Below are positions 44,481 to 53,600 of a DNA stretch of 64,000 bases, piece by piece. A program made the translations under genes and the position numbers. Each line of letters starts with the position of its first letter. Position 1 is the stretch's first letter. The DNA lies in NCBI GenBank assembly GCA_022652735.1, contig JALCRP010000006.1:1-64000 (forward strand), written 5' to 3'. Source of the stretch: Faecalibacterium sp. Lineage in GTDB: Bacteria > Bacillota > Clostridia > Oscillospirales > Ruminococcaceae. The notes beneath the pieces are model-generated. The model had not been told where the DNA came from, made no database searches, and worked only from the letters and a program-made list of their open reading frames with translations.

Positions 44481-46406
44481 TCAGGCGAGGTTGCCGGTAT
44501 AAAGCTGATAATAGCGGCCCTTTTCCGCGATCAGCTGATCGTGGGTGCCACGCTCGATGATATGCCCTTGCTCCAGCACCATGATGCAATCGGCATTGCG
44601 CACCGTCGAAAGGCGGTGGGCGATGACAAAGGTGGTGCGGCCGTACATCAGGCCGTCCATGCCCTTTTGCACCAGTTCTTCGGTTCGGGTGTCGATCGAG
44701 CTTGTGGCCTCATCCAGAATCAGCACAGGCGGATCGGCCACAGCCGCGCGGGCAATCGCGATCAGCTGGCGCTGCCCCTGCGAAAGGTTTGCGCCATCGC
44801 CCGTCAGGTTTGTGTTATAGCCATCCGGCAGGCGGGAAATGAAGCCGTCGGCGTTCGCCAGCTTGGCCGCGGCAATGCATTCCTCATCCGTCGCTTCCAA
44901 GCGGCCGTAGCGGATGTTCTCCATTACTGTGCCGGTAAACAGATGCGTATCCTGCAAAACGATGCCGAGGCTGCGGCGCAGATCGGATTTTTTGATCTTA
45001 TTGATATTGATGCCGTCATAGCGGATTTTGCCATCGGCAATATCATAAAAGCGGTTGATGAGGTTTGTGATCGTGGTTTTGCCCGCGCCCGTCGAGCCGA
45101 CAAACGCGATCTTTTCGCCGGGCAGGCCGTAAAGGTCAATGTTGTGCAGCACAATCTTATCGGGGTTGTAGCCAAAATCGACATCGGTAAAGCGGATGTC
45201 GCCTTTCAGCTCGGTATAGCTGATGGTGTCATCGGCCGCATGCGGATGTTTCCAAGCCCAAAGGCCCGTGCGCTCCGTCGTCTCGGTCAGGGTGCCATCG
45301 GCGCCGCGCTTTGCGTTGACAAGCGTGACATAGCCCTCGTCGGTTTCCGGCTCGGCATCCAGCAGCGCGAAGATGCGCTCGGCGCCGGCCAGCGCCATAA
45401 CAACGTTATTGGCCTGCATGGAAATTTGGTTGATCGGCATGCTGAAGCTTTTGTTCAGCGCGAGAAAGGACACCACCGTGCCCACCGTAATGCCGCCCAC
45501 GCCGCCGGCCGCCATCAGCGCGCCGACCACGGCGCATAAGGCATAGCTCAAATTGCCCAGCTGCGCGTTGGCCGGCATCATGATGTTGGCATACTTATTG
45601 GCGGTATCGGCGCTGTCGCGCAGCGCATCGTTCATACGGCGGAACTCCGCCAGCGTTTTTTCTTCGTGCGTGAACACCTTAACGACCTTCTGGCCGTCCA
45701 TCATTTCCTCGATATAGCCGTTCACGGCGCCGAGATCTTTTTGCTGCTGCACAAAATACTTGCCGGATTTGCCGGCCAGCGCTTTGGAGACGTACATTAT
45801 CACAACAACCATCACCATCGTCAGCGCCGTCAGCGGCAGGCTCATGATGCACATACTGATGAACACGCTGACAACTGTGATAATGCTGCTGAACAGCTGC
45901 GGCAGGCTCTGGCTAATCATCTGGCGCAGCGTATCGACATCGTTGGTGTAGATAGACATGATGTCGCCGTGCGAATGGGTATCAAAATAGCGGATCGGCA
46001 GGCTTTCCATGTGGGTGAACAGGCGGATGCGCAGATTGCGCAGCGTCCCCTGCGATACGTTTACCATGATGCGGTTATACGCCCATGCGCACAGCGTACC
46101 AATGGCGTAAATGCAGCCAATCTTGCACAGTGCAGCAAACAGCGGGGCAAAATCCGGGTTCGCCTGCCCAACCAGCGGCTCGATATAATCGTCAATCAGC
46201 GATTTCAAAAACACGCTGGCCTGTACGGTGGCTAAGCTGCTGGCAAGGATACCGATAAATACCAGAATACAGTGCGGCAGGTAATCCCGCATTACTTCGC
46301 CCATCAGGCGCTTTAAGATTTTGCCCGGGTTTTTCACCTTGGGGCGCGGGCCGCGCATCGGGCCTCTGCCGGGGCCGTGTACTGCTCTTGCTTTTTCTTC
46401 TGCCAT
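44481..46406 (-). CDS. ABC exporter half-transporter, catalytic-site partner
   Basis: 641 residues: a basic N-terminal stretch, six-helix ABC-exporter membrane domain (~40-340), then nucleotide-binding domain. Canonical Walker A GSTGAGKTT, Walker B LILDEATSSID with the catalytic Glu, switch His in IAHRLSTV; the signature is LSQGQ rather than LSGGQ. About 40 residues longer than usual, with an insert before the nucleotide domain (KRGADGTLTETTERTG). Starts within TAATG of the upstream partner's stop. Drug or peptide export is likely; the substrate is unknown. Confidence 0.93.
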   Translation of the reverse strand: MAEEKARAVHGPGRGPMRGPRPKVKNPGKILKRLMGEVMRDYLPHCILVFIGILASSLATVQASVFLKSLIDDYIEPLVGQANPDFAPLFAALCKIGCIYAIGTLCAWAYNRIMVNVSQGTLRNLRIRLFTHMESLPIRYFDTHSHGDIMSIYTNDVDTLRQMISQSLPQLFSSIITVVSVFISMCIMSLPLTALTMVMVVVIMYVSKALAGKSGKYFVQQQKDLGAVNGYIEEMMDGQKVVKVFTHEEKTLAEFRRMNDALRDSADTANKYANIMMPANAQLGNLSYALCAVVGALMAAGGVGGITVGTVVSFLALNKSFSMPINQISMQANNVVMALAGAERIFALLDAEPETDEGYVTLVNAKRGADGTLTETTERTGLWAWKHPHAADDTISYTELKGDIRFTDVDFGYNPDKIVLHNIDLYGLPGEKIAFVGSTGAGKTTITNLINRFYDIADGKIRYDGININKIKKSDLRRSLGIVLQDTHLFTGTVMENIRYGRLEATDEECIAAAKLANADGFISRLPDGYNTNLTGDGANLSQGQRQLIAIARAAVADPPVLILDEATSSIDTRTEELVQKGMDGLMYGRTTFVIAHRLSTVRNADCIMVLEQGHIIERGTHDQLIAEKGRYYQLYTGNLA

Positions 46407-48160
46407 TACTGCGCACCTCCCTGCTTATCAAAATCGCCGCCGCCCTGCGTCTGGCCGTTATAAACTTCCTGATAGATCTGATTGGTTTTGAGCAGTTCCT
46501 CATGGGTGCCCACGCCATCGATACGGCCGTTATCCAGCACCACGATGCGGTCAGCGCCCTGCACGGAAGAAATGCGCTGGGCGATGATAAGCATCGTCGT
46601 ATCCGGGATTTCCTCGTGGAACGCCTTGCGGATTTTCGCGTCTGTCGCGGTATCCACTGCGCTGGTGGAATCGTCCAAAATTAAGATTTTCGGCTTTTTC
46701 AGCAAAGCACGTGCAATACACAGGCGCTGCTTCTGCCCGCCGGAAACGTTTGTGCCGCCCTGCTCGATATACGTATTATACCCTTCGGGCAAGCGGTCGA
46801 TGAATTCATCGGCACAGGCCAAGCGGCAGGCACGCCGGCACTCTTCGTCCGTTGCGTTTTCATTGCCCCAGCGCAGGTTATCATAGATTGTGCCGCTGAA
46901 CAGCACGTTCTTTTGCAGCACCATCGAAACTTGATCGCGCAGGGCCTTCATCTCGTAAGCGCGCACATCAATGCCGCCCACCTTGACGACGCCCTCAGTG
47001 GCGTCGTACAGGCGAGGCACCAGCTGTACAAAGCTGGATTTCGCGCTGCCCGTACCGCCGATCACGCCAATCACCTCGCCGGGCCGGACATGCAGGTTTA
47101 CATCCTGCAAAACCGGCCTGCCGCTGCCTTGGCGCTGGTAGGTAAAGGAAACATGCTCGAAATCAATGCTGCCATCCGGCACCGTCGTCAGGGGCTTTTC
47201 CGGGTCGGCAAGGTCGCTTTTTTCATTCAGAACCTCGGCGATACGCCGGGCCGAGGCCGCGCTCATCGTAATCATCACGAATACCATCGAGAGCATCATC
47301 AGCCCCATCAGGATGTTCATGATATAGCTGAACAGGCTCGTCAGCTGGCCGGTGGTGAGGCTTCCGCCCACGATCATTTTAGCGCCCATCCAGCTTAGCG
47401 CGAGGTTGCACCCGTAGATGCACAGCATCATGGCGGGCATATTGTAAATCAGGCGCTTTTCGGCCCCAACAAACAGCTTATATACATTGTTGGCCGCGGC
47501 CGTGTATTTTTTGTTTTCATGCGCTTCGCGCACAAAGCTCTTCACCACGCGGATACCCGTGATGTTTTCCTGCACGGAGGCATTCAGGGCATCATATTTT
47601 TGGAACACCTTTTCAAAAATGCCCGCGGCCGGCCCGATGATAACGGCCAGAACCACCAGCAAAAAGAGGATTGCAACCACGAAGATCATCGAAAGCTTCG
47701 GGCTGATGGCAAACGCCAGCACCAGCGCGCAGATCATGGATACCGGCGCGCGCATGCACATACGCATCAGCATCTGAAAGGCGTTTTGCAGGTTTGTCAC
47801 ATCTGTTGTCAGGCGCGTGACAAGGCCTGCCGTAGAATATTTGTCGATGTTTGCAAACGAAAAGTTTTGAATGTTTGCAAACATCGCCTCGCGCAGGTTA
47901 CAGGCAAAGCCTGTGGATGCGCGCGCCGAAAAGCGCCCGGCCGTTACGCCGCAGAACAAGCTGCAGCAGGCCAACAGCACGATGATTGCGCCGTATTTCA
48001 GGATCGCGCCCATGTTGCCGACGGAAATGCCCTCATCAATGATCGCCGCCATCACAAAGGGGATCAGCGTTTCCAAAATGCCCTCGAAGATGGAAAGGAT
48101 CGGCGTGATAATCGAATCCTTTTTATATTGTTTGATTTGTGCTGCCAGTGTTTGGATCAT
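46406..48160 (-). CDS. ABC exporter half-transporter, degenerate-site partner
   Basis: 584 residues: membrane domain (1-~320) and nucleotide domain. Walker A is GGTGSAKSS (Ala for the usual Gly), Walker B ends LILDDSTSAVD (Asp for the catalytic Glu) and the switch is IAQRISS (Gln for His), while its signature NVSGGQ is normal. The gene downstream shows the opposite pattern, so together they form an asymmetric heterodimer with one hydrolysing site, as in TM287/288 and BmrCD. Its start overlaps the end of the MarR gene by 38 bp. Confidence 0.94.
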   Translation of the reverse strand: MIQTLAAQIKQYKKDSIITPILSIFEGILETLIPFVMAAIIDEGISVGNMGAILKYGAIIVLLACCSLFCGVTAGRFSARASTGFACNLREAMFANIQNFSFANIDKYSTAGLVTRLTTDVTNLQNAFQMLMRMCMRAPVSMICALVLAFAISPKLSMIFVVAILFLLVVLAVIIGPAAGIFEKVFQKYDALNASVQENITGIRVVKSFVREAHENKKYTAAANNVYKLFVGAEKRLIYNMPAMMLCIYGCNLALSWMGAKMIVGGSLTTGQLTSLFSYIMNILMGLMMLSMVFVMITMSAASARRIAEVLNEKSDLADPEKPLTTVPDGSIDFEHVSFTYQRQGSGRPVLQDVNLHVRPGEVIGVIGGTGSAKSSFVQLVPRLYDATEGVVKVGGIDVRAYEMKALRDQVSMVLQKNVLFSGTIYDNLRWGNENATDEECRRACRLACADEFIDRLPEGYNTYIEQGGTNVSGGQKQRLCIARALLKKPKILILDDSTSAVDTATDAKIRKAFHEEIPDTTMLIIAQRISSVQGADRIVVLDNGRIDGVGTHEELLKTNQIYQEVYNGQTQGGGDFDKQGGAQ

Positions 48161-48683
48161 GCAAGTTCTCCCTTCCCTGTTTTTGCGCCGCCGTGCCCGC
48201 GGTAAGGCCGGCTTTTAGCTTTTCCAGCAGGCGCATTAACTCTGTGTGCTCCTCGGCCGATAAAAGCCCGTCAATATAGTTTGTTGTCTGCCGCAGCGAT
48301 TGTACAATTTTTTCCTGTGCCGCCGCGCCTGCCGGCGTAAGAATCAGGCGTTTAAGCCGCGCATCCTCCGGCACACCTTCCCGCCGGATATAGCCCTTTT
48401 TCTCCATCAGCTGAAGAATATTCGTCACCGTACTGCGGGTAATGTCAAAGGATTGTTCCACATCCCGCTGAAAAATCGCTTTTCCCTGATTTTCGTAAAG
48501 AAAAGAGAGAATCCAGCCGTGCATGGCAGTAATATCCTCGACGCCGTTGGCGCGGCTAAACTCGTTCAGCTGCCGAAAGATCAGGTTATCTACACGGTGC
48601 AGCTGCGCCGGAATCACCTGTGGGGCACAGTGGCCTCCGCCGCGGCAGTGCGGCGGGTGGCTTGTGCATCTCGGATAAGCCAT
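48123..48683 (-). CDS. MarR-family regulator with Cys/His-rich N-terminus
   Basis: 186 residues. Winged helix at about 65-130 (QRDVEQSFDITRSTVTNILQ, EDARLKRLILT). An unusual N-terminal tail, RCTSHPPHCRGGGHCAPQ, has three Cys and three His within 14 residues and could bind metal or sense redox state. First gene of the exporter operon, so it probably represses it. The start is fixed by AAGGAGGCGAAAAT; promoter at 48733-48760. A TGTTTgAAACA half-palindrome between promoter and start may be its operator. Confidence 0.9.
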   Translation of the reverse strand: MAYPRCTSHPPHCRGGGHCAPQVIPAQLHRVDNLIFRQLNEFSRANGVEDITAMHGWILSFLYENQGKAIFQRDVEQSFDITRSTVTNILQLMEKKGYIRREGVPEDARLKRLILTPAGAAAQEKIVQSLRQTTNYIDGLLSAEEHTELMRLLEKLKAGLTAGTAAQKQGRENLHDPNTGSTNQTI

Positions 48684-48732
48684 ATTTTCGCCTCCTTATT
48701 TTTGTTTTGTTTCAAACAGTTCGGCACAAAAC

Positions 48733-48760
48733 ATTTTAACAGGCAATTTTGGAATGTCAA
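48733..48760 (-). promoter_or_regulatory. Promoter of the marR-ABC operon
   Basis: Minus-strand TTGACA (48760-48755), 16 bp, TAAAAT (48738-48733). Confidence 0.78.
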
Positions 48761-48773
48761 TGAACAAAATGTG

Positions 48774-48808
48774 AAAAAGAAAATGCCGTGGGAGAAGCCC
48801 CGCGGCAT
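48774..48808 (-). terminator. Terminator after the double GT-C gene
   Basis: ATGCCG-GGG/CCC-CGGCAT stem with a short loop, then TTTTCTTTTT on the minus strand. Confidence 0.85.
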
Positions 48809-48815
48809 CGTATTT

Positions 48816-51800
48816 TTAGCCAAGGATATAAAAGCCCCAGCTGGGAAGCCATTGCATGCTTGCCGCCCATATGCGGCCCACCGGCAGCCCCGAAAGCACC
48901 GGATAAAACCACAAAAACAGCACGGCCGCCGCGGCCAAAACCGCCATGCCGGCCTTTTTGGCGCGGCGCGGGCTCTTTTCGGCCAGATGCCCAAGCTCCA
49001 GCGCGGCCGCCGCAATCAAAAACGGCACACAGGGAAAGTAGTGATACAAAAATGTGCAGCGTGTTACCATAACCCACGGCAGCAGGCTGCTCAGCAGCGC
49101 CACAATCACCACGCCGCTCGCGCGGCTGCCCTCGCCCACAAGCTGGCGCTGCGCCGTGCGCAGCCAAGCCGCAAGCCCCACCAGCGCCACTGCCGGGCTG
49201 ATAAAGCCCGCAATGCTGGCATATTTGCCCGCAGGCAGGCCGCCGCCCATATAGTACCATACCGGGCGCAGATCAAACAGCCACGAATACCAGTTGGAGG
49301 AGAAGGGATGGGTGGCTTCCAGCGTCGAGTGATACCAGTACATATATTTTTGGCAGCCCCACCATTCCGCCAGGCTAAAGGTGTGATCCCGGAACCAATA
49401 GGGCGCGTAGCTAGCAAGATAAATGCAAAGCGGCACTGCGACAAAAAACACACAGCCGCCCAAAATCGCCATGCCGAACTCCGGCCAGAATGCCTTTTTG
49501 CCCGCCGCGGCATCGCCCGCGTAAAGCTGCCGACGGCGCAGCACAAGGATGCCGAAGTACAGCACAGCCAGCCCAGCGCCCGCATAAAGCCCCGTCCATT
49601 TTGCGGCACATGCCAGCCCGAACGCGACGCCGCTGGCCGCCATCGGCAAAACGGCTTTTCTCACGCCGGAAACCAACACGCGTTGGCCGTACCACACCAT
49701 CCCATCCACCGCGAGCAAAATGAAAAACACCGCGTATGTGTCGATCGTAGCGATGCGGCTTTGCGAAAAGCGCATGAAATCCAAACCCAGCAAAATCCCC
49801 GCAAACGCCCCGAGCGACGGCTTGCGCGTCAGGCGGCGCACAAAACAGTATAAAAGCGGCACCAACAGCACACCGAACAGCGTGCCGAAGAAGCGCCAGC
49901 CAAAGCCCGTCATACCGAACAGCGCGATGCCCAGCGCGATAAAATCTTTGCCAAGCGGCGGGTGCGTCGTCTCGTAGACGGTCATGCCGTGCAAAAGCTC
50001 GTAGCCGGTGCGCGCGTGATAGATTTCGTCAAAATAGAAGGTGTTCAGCTGGCTTACGGCATCCGGCACGGCGGCCTGCTCGTCGGCCACGGCCGTTTCT
50101 CCTGTGGCGAGGCCCAGCAGATTGCCGTCGTGATCGCGGAACGCCGCCTCAAACAGCTGCCCGTCCGAAAGCGTAACCGTGTAAAAGGCCGAGCCGTCCA
50201 GCGCATAGGAGTACCAACCAAAGCAGGTGCCCCAGTTAAGGTCCTGCTCGGCGACAGCGGTGCCATCCGCTGACATAACGGAAATATGCCCCGCGTTATC
50301 GCTGGAAATGCCCGTATAAAGCTGAAGCTGCGCCGCCGTACCCGCAGGGGTGAGCGTAAATGTCGCCGTCGTGCCGTTTGCATCAAGGCAGGTTTGCGGC
50401 GCGGTAAAATCGCCAAGATACGAAAAGCTCAGCAGGGCCGTGGCAGCCGTCAGCGCCAGCAAAAAGATACGTTCGGGCTTTGTCCACACGGGCTGCGGCG
50501 CAGGAGCAGCCAAGGAGGGCGCCCCCTGCGGCGTTTTTTTCGCCGAGCCGCAAGCGGTATTTTTCTGCGCGGCCTGCACAGCTTTTGCCGGATGCGCCCC
50601 GGCTTTTGGGCCGGCATGTGGCTGCTTGGCTTCGGGCGGCTGCACCGCGCTCTGCGGCAAAGCATCCGCAAGCGGCGCTGCGCGCCCCTGCACCGTCCGG
50701 CGCCATGCCCATACCGCCAGCAGGATAAACAGCACCGTTTCGGCCAAACCGACGCCGCGCTGCATCAGGATGCTGACGTTGTCGTTCAGGTATTCGTTAT
50801 CCGTGCCCACCACGCCGAACACAAGCGCCATGTTCAAAAGGCTCGTAAGCGAAAAGCCCGCCGCCAGCGAAAGCAGCTTTTTATCGCCGAAACGTGCCGC
50901 CGCGGCCAGCAACAACACAACTGCAAAAACGAGATAGCGCTCGTGCATGCGGTGTGCCAGCGTAAAGATGCCCACGCCGTAAACGGCCGCCAGCAGCAAC
51001 GGGCTAAAGCGCCCCGCCCGCTGCGATTTCCACGCCCAGACGGCGGCAAATGCCGTTACAGCCACAATCAGCAGAACGCCGAGCTGCTGCCACGTCAGCA
51101 GCGTAAGGCCGCCGAGGTGCAAGGCCTCCTGCGTTTGGCTCTGCCATTCGCCGCCCAAAAATGCAAAGAAATTGCAGGCGTTAATCGTGGCGTAGGGGTA
51201 GCTTGTCGCCGTCGTACCGTACTTTTCCAAAAGCCCGTTTGCAAGGCCGAGCAGGCCCCAAAACGGCAGCCCGCATACAACAACAGGGGCCACCGCCGCA
51301 AGGGCGCCCAGCGCTGCATCCCGCAAAGCCCGGATAACTTTTGGGCGAGAAGCTGCAAACACGGCAGGCCACAAAAAGCAGATAGCCAGCGCAGGCCCCA
51401 CCAAAAGGGCCTGCGGCTTTACGGCCAGCGCCAGCCCGTAAAACAGCGCCGCCGGGATAGGCCGCTTTTCTTCGAGCAGCGCAAAGCAGCACAAAATCAG
51501 CAGCGAGAACACGCTGTCGATTTGGCCCCACACGCCCGTATCATATAAAATCGCCGGGCAGAACGCCGCGAAGATCGCCACGCGCGCCGCGGCGGCGGGC
51601 GTTTGCCGGCGGCAGCCAATGCGCCAGATTACAAGCGCGATGGCCGCGCCGGCCAGCGCCGGCCAAAACGCCAGCAGTACCTTTTGCAGCACTTCCGGGC
51701 AGCCCGGCAGGCGAATCAGCTTGCCCGGCAGCCATAAAAGCAGCATATAGCCTGGCGGATAATCGCAAAAGTAGCCATCGGCATAGAAACCACCCGGGCC

Positions 51801-51959
51801 AAGCTCGGCCATGCGCATCGCCCACCCGGCGAAGCAGCCGAAATCATACGGATACTTCTCCGTGGCGGCCGCCAGCGCCAGCTGAAGCATAAACGCGCCC
51901 GCGGCGCACAGCAGCACCGTGCGTTTCCAGCGCTTTTTTTCGCTTTCGGCAGTCAGCAT
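48816..51959 (-). CDS. Double GT-C glycosyltransferase fusion (mannosyltransferase-like plus PMT/GT39)
   Basis: 1047 residues. First half (~1-475): GT-C multi-helix enzyme with YPYDFGCFAGWAMRMAELG, GVWGQIDSVFSLL, VKPQALLVGP and RMHERYLVF, related to the protein at 39249. An Ala/Pro/Lys-rich linker (~480-550) follows. Second half (~555-1047): PMT/GT39-type enzyme with a ~130-residue beta-rich outer domain, the acidic site FDEIYHARTGYELLHG and THPPLGKDFIALGI, then C-terminal helices. Both halves would use polyprenyl-phosphate sugars, perhaps in sequence on one glycan. ATG 51959 follows AAAGGAGAACGCA. Lies downstream of cysS on the same strand. Confidence 0.9.
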   Translation of the reverse strand: MLTAESEKKRWKRTVLLCAAGAFMLQLALAAATEKYPYDFGCFAGWAMRMAELGPGGFYADGYFCDYPPGYMLLLWLPGKLIRLPGCPEVLQKVLLAFWPALAGAAIALVIWRIGCRRQTPAAAARVAIFAAFCPAILYDTGVWGQIDSVFSLLILCCFALLEEKRPIPAALFYGLALAVKPQALLVGPALAICFLWPAVFAASRPKVIRALRDAALGALAAVAPVVVCGLPFWGLLGLANGLLEKYGTTATSYPYATINACNFFAFLGGEWQSQTQEALHLGGLTLLTWQQLGVLLIVAVTAFAAVWAWKSQRAGRFSPLLLAAVYGVGIFTLAHRMHERYLVFAVVLLLAAAARFGDKKLLSLAAGFSLTSLLNMALVFGVVGTDNEYLNDNVSILMQRGVGLAETVLFILLAVWAWRRTVQGRAAPLADALPQSAVQPPEAKQPHAGPKAGAHPAKAVQAAQKNTACGSAKKTPQGAPSLAAPAPQPVWTKPERIFLLALTAATALLSFSYLGDFTAPQTCLDANGTTATFTLTPAGTAAQLQLYTGISSDNAGHISVMSADGTAVAEQDLNWGTCFGWYSYALDGSAFYTVTLSDGQLFEAAFRDHDGNLLGLATGETAVADEQAAVPDAVSQLNTFYFDEIYHARTGYELLHGMTVYETTHPPLGKDFIALGIALFGMTGFGWRFFGTLFGVLLVPLLYCFVRRLTRKPSLGAFAGILLGLDFMRFSQSRIATIDTYAVFFILLAVDGMVWYGQRVLVSGVRKAVLPMAASGVAFGLACAAKWTGLYAGAGLAVLYFGILVLRRRQLYAGDAAAGKKAFWPEFGMAILGGCVFFVAVPLCIYLASYAPYWFRDHTFSLAEWWGCQKYMYWYHSTLEATHPFSSNWYSWLFDLRPVWYYMGGGLPAGKYASIAGFISPAVALVGLAAWLRTAQRQLVGEGSRASGVVIVALLSSLLPWVMVTRCTFLYHYFPCVPFLIAAAALELGHLAEKSPRRAKKAGMAVLAAAAVLFLWFYPVLSGLPVGRIWAASMQWLPSWGFYILG

Positions 51960-52078
51960 TGCGTTCTCCTTTTTTGCGGCGGGCAGGCCCTCCGCTTTTA
52001 TGGGATGCAAAAAGCAGCCCGCGCGGCGGGCAAACCGAGTTCCGCGGCGGGGCTGCCAAAGGCAGAGATATTCGGGGT

Positions 52079-53476
52079 TTACAGCTTTGTCAGCTGCGGG
52101 CCTTGTGCCGTATCTTTCACGGCCCAGCCAAGCTCCGTCAGCTGCGCACGGATAGCATCCGCCTGTGCCCAATCCTTCGCCTGCTTCGCGGCGGCGCGCT
52201 TTTCCACAAGCTCCGTCACGGCGGCAGGCACATCGTTTGTCTTGCGGTTGTACAAAAGGCCCAGCACACCCGTCAGCTCATCGAACATGGCCGCGGCCAC
52301 TTCCAGCGCGGATTTGCTCGCCGCCGGGGCACGGGTATTGATCTCTTTTACGAGATCAAACAACGCGGCCAGCGCGTCGGGCGTGTTCAGGTCGTCGTCC
52401 ATCGCGGCGCAGAAGGCTTCCTTCGCTTTGGCGGCCGTATTCTTCAGGGTTTCGTCCGTGCCAAAAGTATCCTTCGTCAGGGCAAAGTCGAGGTTTTCGC
52501 GGCAGGTATACAGACGCTCCAAACTGTTTTTGCAGCTTTCAATCAGGTCAGTGGTATAGTTGAGCGGCATGCGATAGCCCGCCGTCAGCATGAAGTAGCG
52601 GATCGGCTCGTAGCCGTAGACATTCGCCACATCACGCACCGTAAAGAAGTTGTGCAGGCTCTTCGACATCTTTTCATTATCGACATTGATAAAGCCATTA
52701 TGCATCCAGTAGCGCGCGAAAATGCACCCATTGGCGCATTCGCTCTGGGCGATCTCGTTTTCGTGGTGCGGAAAGATCAGATCCTGGCCGCCGCAGTGGA
52801 GGTCGATGGTTTTGCCGAGGTGGGTGCGGCTCATGGCGCTGCACTCGATATGCCAGCCCGGGCGGCCCATGCCGTAGGGGCTTTCCCACGCGGGTTCGCC
52901 GGGCTTGGCCGCCTTCCACACGGCGAAATCGGCAGGGTCCTCTTTCAGGTCATCCTGCATCTGGCTGCGCAGGCGGCGGTTGCCGCTTTCAAGGTCGTCA
53001 AGCTTCAAATGGCTCAGCTTGCCGTAGCCGGGGTCGCTCTTGACGCGGAAATATACGTCGCCGTTTTTCGCCACGTAGGCGTGGCCCGTGTCGATCAAAT
53101 CCTTGACGATTGAAAGGATCTGCGGGATATGCTCAGTGGCGCGCGGCTGCACCGTCGGCTTTTTGCAGTTCAGCGCGGCGGCATCCTTCAGATATTCGGC
53201 CTCAAACCGTTTGGCCACTTCCTGCATGGAGGTGCCCTCCTCGTTGGCCTCTTTGATGAGCTTATCGTCGATGTCAGTGATGTTTGAGACATAGACGACG
53301 CGGTTGCCGCGGTACTCAAGGTAGCGGCGCAGCGTATCGAACACGATCAGCGGGCGCGCGTTACCGATATGGATATAGTTGTAAACCGTAGGGCCGCAGA
53401 CGTAGATACGGTATTCTCCGGGCACCTGCGGGACGAATTCTTCCTTTTGGCGGGTCAGCGTGTTAAAAATCTGCAT
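52079..53476 (-). CDS. cysS: Cysteinyl-tRNA synthetase
   Basis: 465 residues, full length. Class I signatures: YIHIGNARP (HIGH) and EKMSKSLHN (KMSKS). Zinc ligands in [17 protein letters not shown] and [12 protein letters not shown]. Charges tRNA-Cys in the cytosol. Monocistronic or leading into the GT-C gene; divergent from asnA. The short ~40-nt leader has no room for a T-box. Confidence 0.98.
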   Translation of the reverse strand: MQIFNTLTRQKEEFVPQVPGEYRIYVCGPTVYNYIHIGNARPLIVFDTLRRYLEYRGNRVVYVSNITDIDDKLIKEANEEGTSMQEVAKRFEAEYLKDAAALNCKKPTVQPRATEHIPQILSIVKDLIDTGHAYVAKNGDVYFRVKSDPGYGKLSHLKLDDLESGNRRLRSQMQDDLKEDPADFAVWKAAKPGEPAWESPYGMGRPGWHIECSAMSRTHLGKTIDLHCGGQDLIFPHHENEIAQSECANGCIFARYWMHNGFINVDNEKMSKSLHNFFTVRDVANVYGYEPIRYFMLTAGYRMPLNYTTDLIESCKNSLERLYTCRENLDFALTKDTFGTDETLKNTAAKAKEAFCAAMDDDLNTPDALAALFDLVKEINTRAPAASKSALEVAAAMFDELTGVLGLLYNRKTNDVPAAVTELVEKRAAAKQAKDWAQADAIRAQLTELGWAVKDTAQGPQLTKL

Positions 53477-53503
53477 AGCTTAGCACTCCTTTATTATAGG
53501 TTC

Positions 53504-53570
53504 ATTATACCGTGCGTACCGGGGATACGCAAGGGCGCGGCTTTACTTTTGGCGCCGCGTGTGCGATAAT
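53504..53570. promoter_or_regulatory. Divergent promoters of cysS and asnA
   Basis: Leftward: TTGCGT (53532-53527), 17 bp, TATAAT (53509-53504). Rightward: TTTACT (53542-53547), 17 bp, GATAAT (53565-53570). The two lie back to back with their -35 boxes 9 bp apart. Confidence 0.8.
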
Positions 53571-53600
53571 TCTGCTATCTGAAATGAGGGGGAACCACGC

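Noticed and set aside
48300..49853. 517-codon plus-strand frame across marR and the GT-C gene
   Set aside because: Spans two well-supported minus-strand genes and their terminator; Arg/His/Gln-rich composition typical of an antisense frame.
50286..51548. 420-codon plus-strand frame
   Set aside because: Antisense to the double GT-C gene, no start signal, Arg/Gln-rich.
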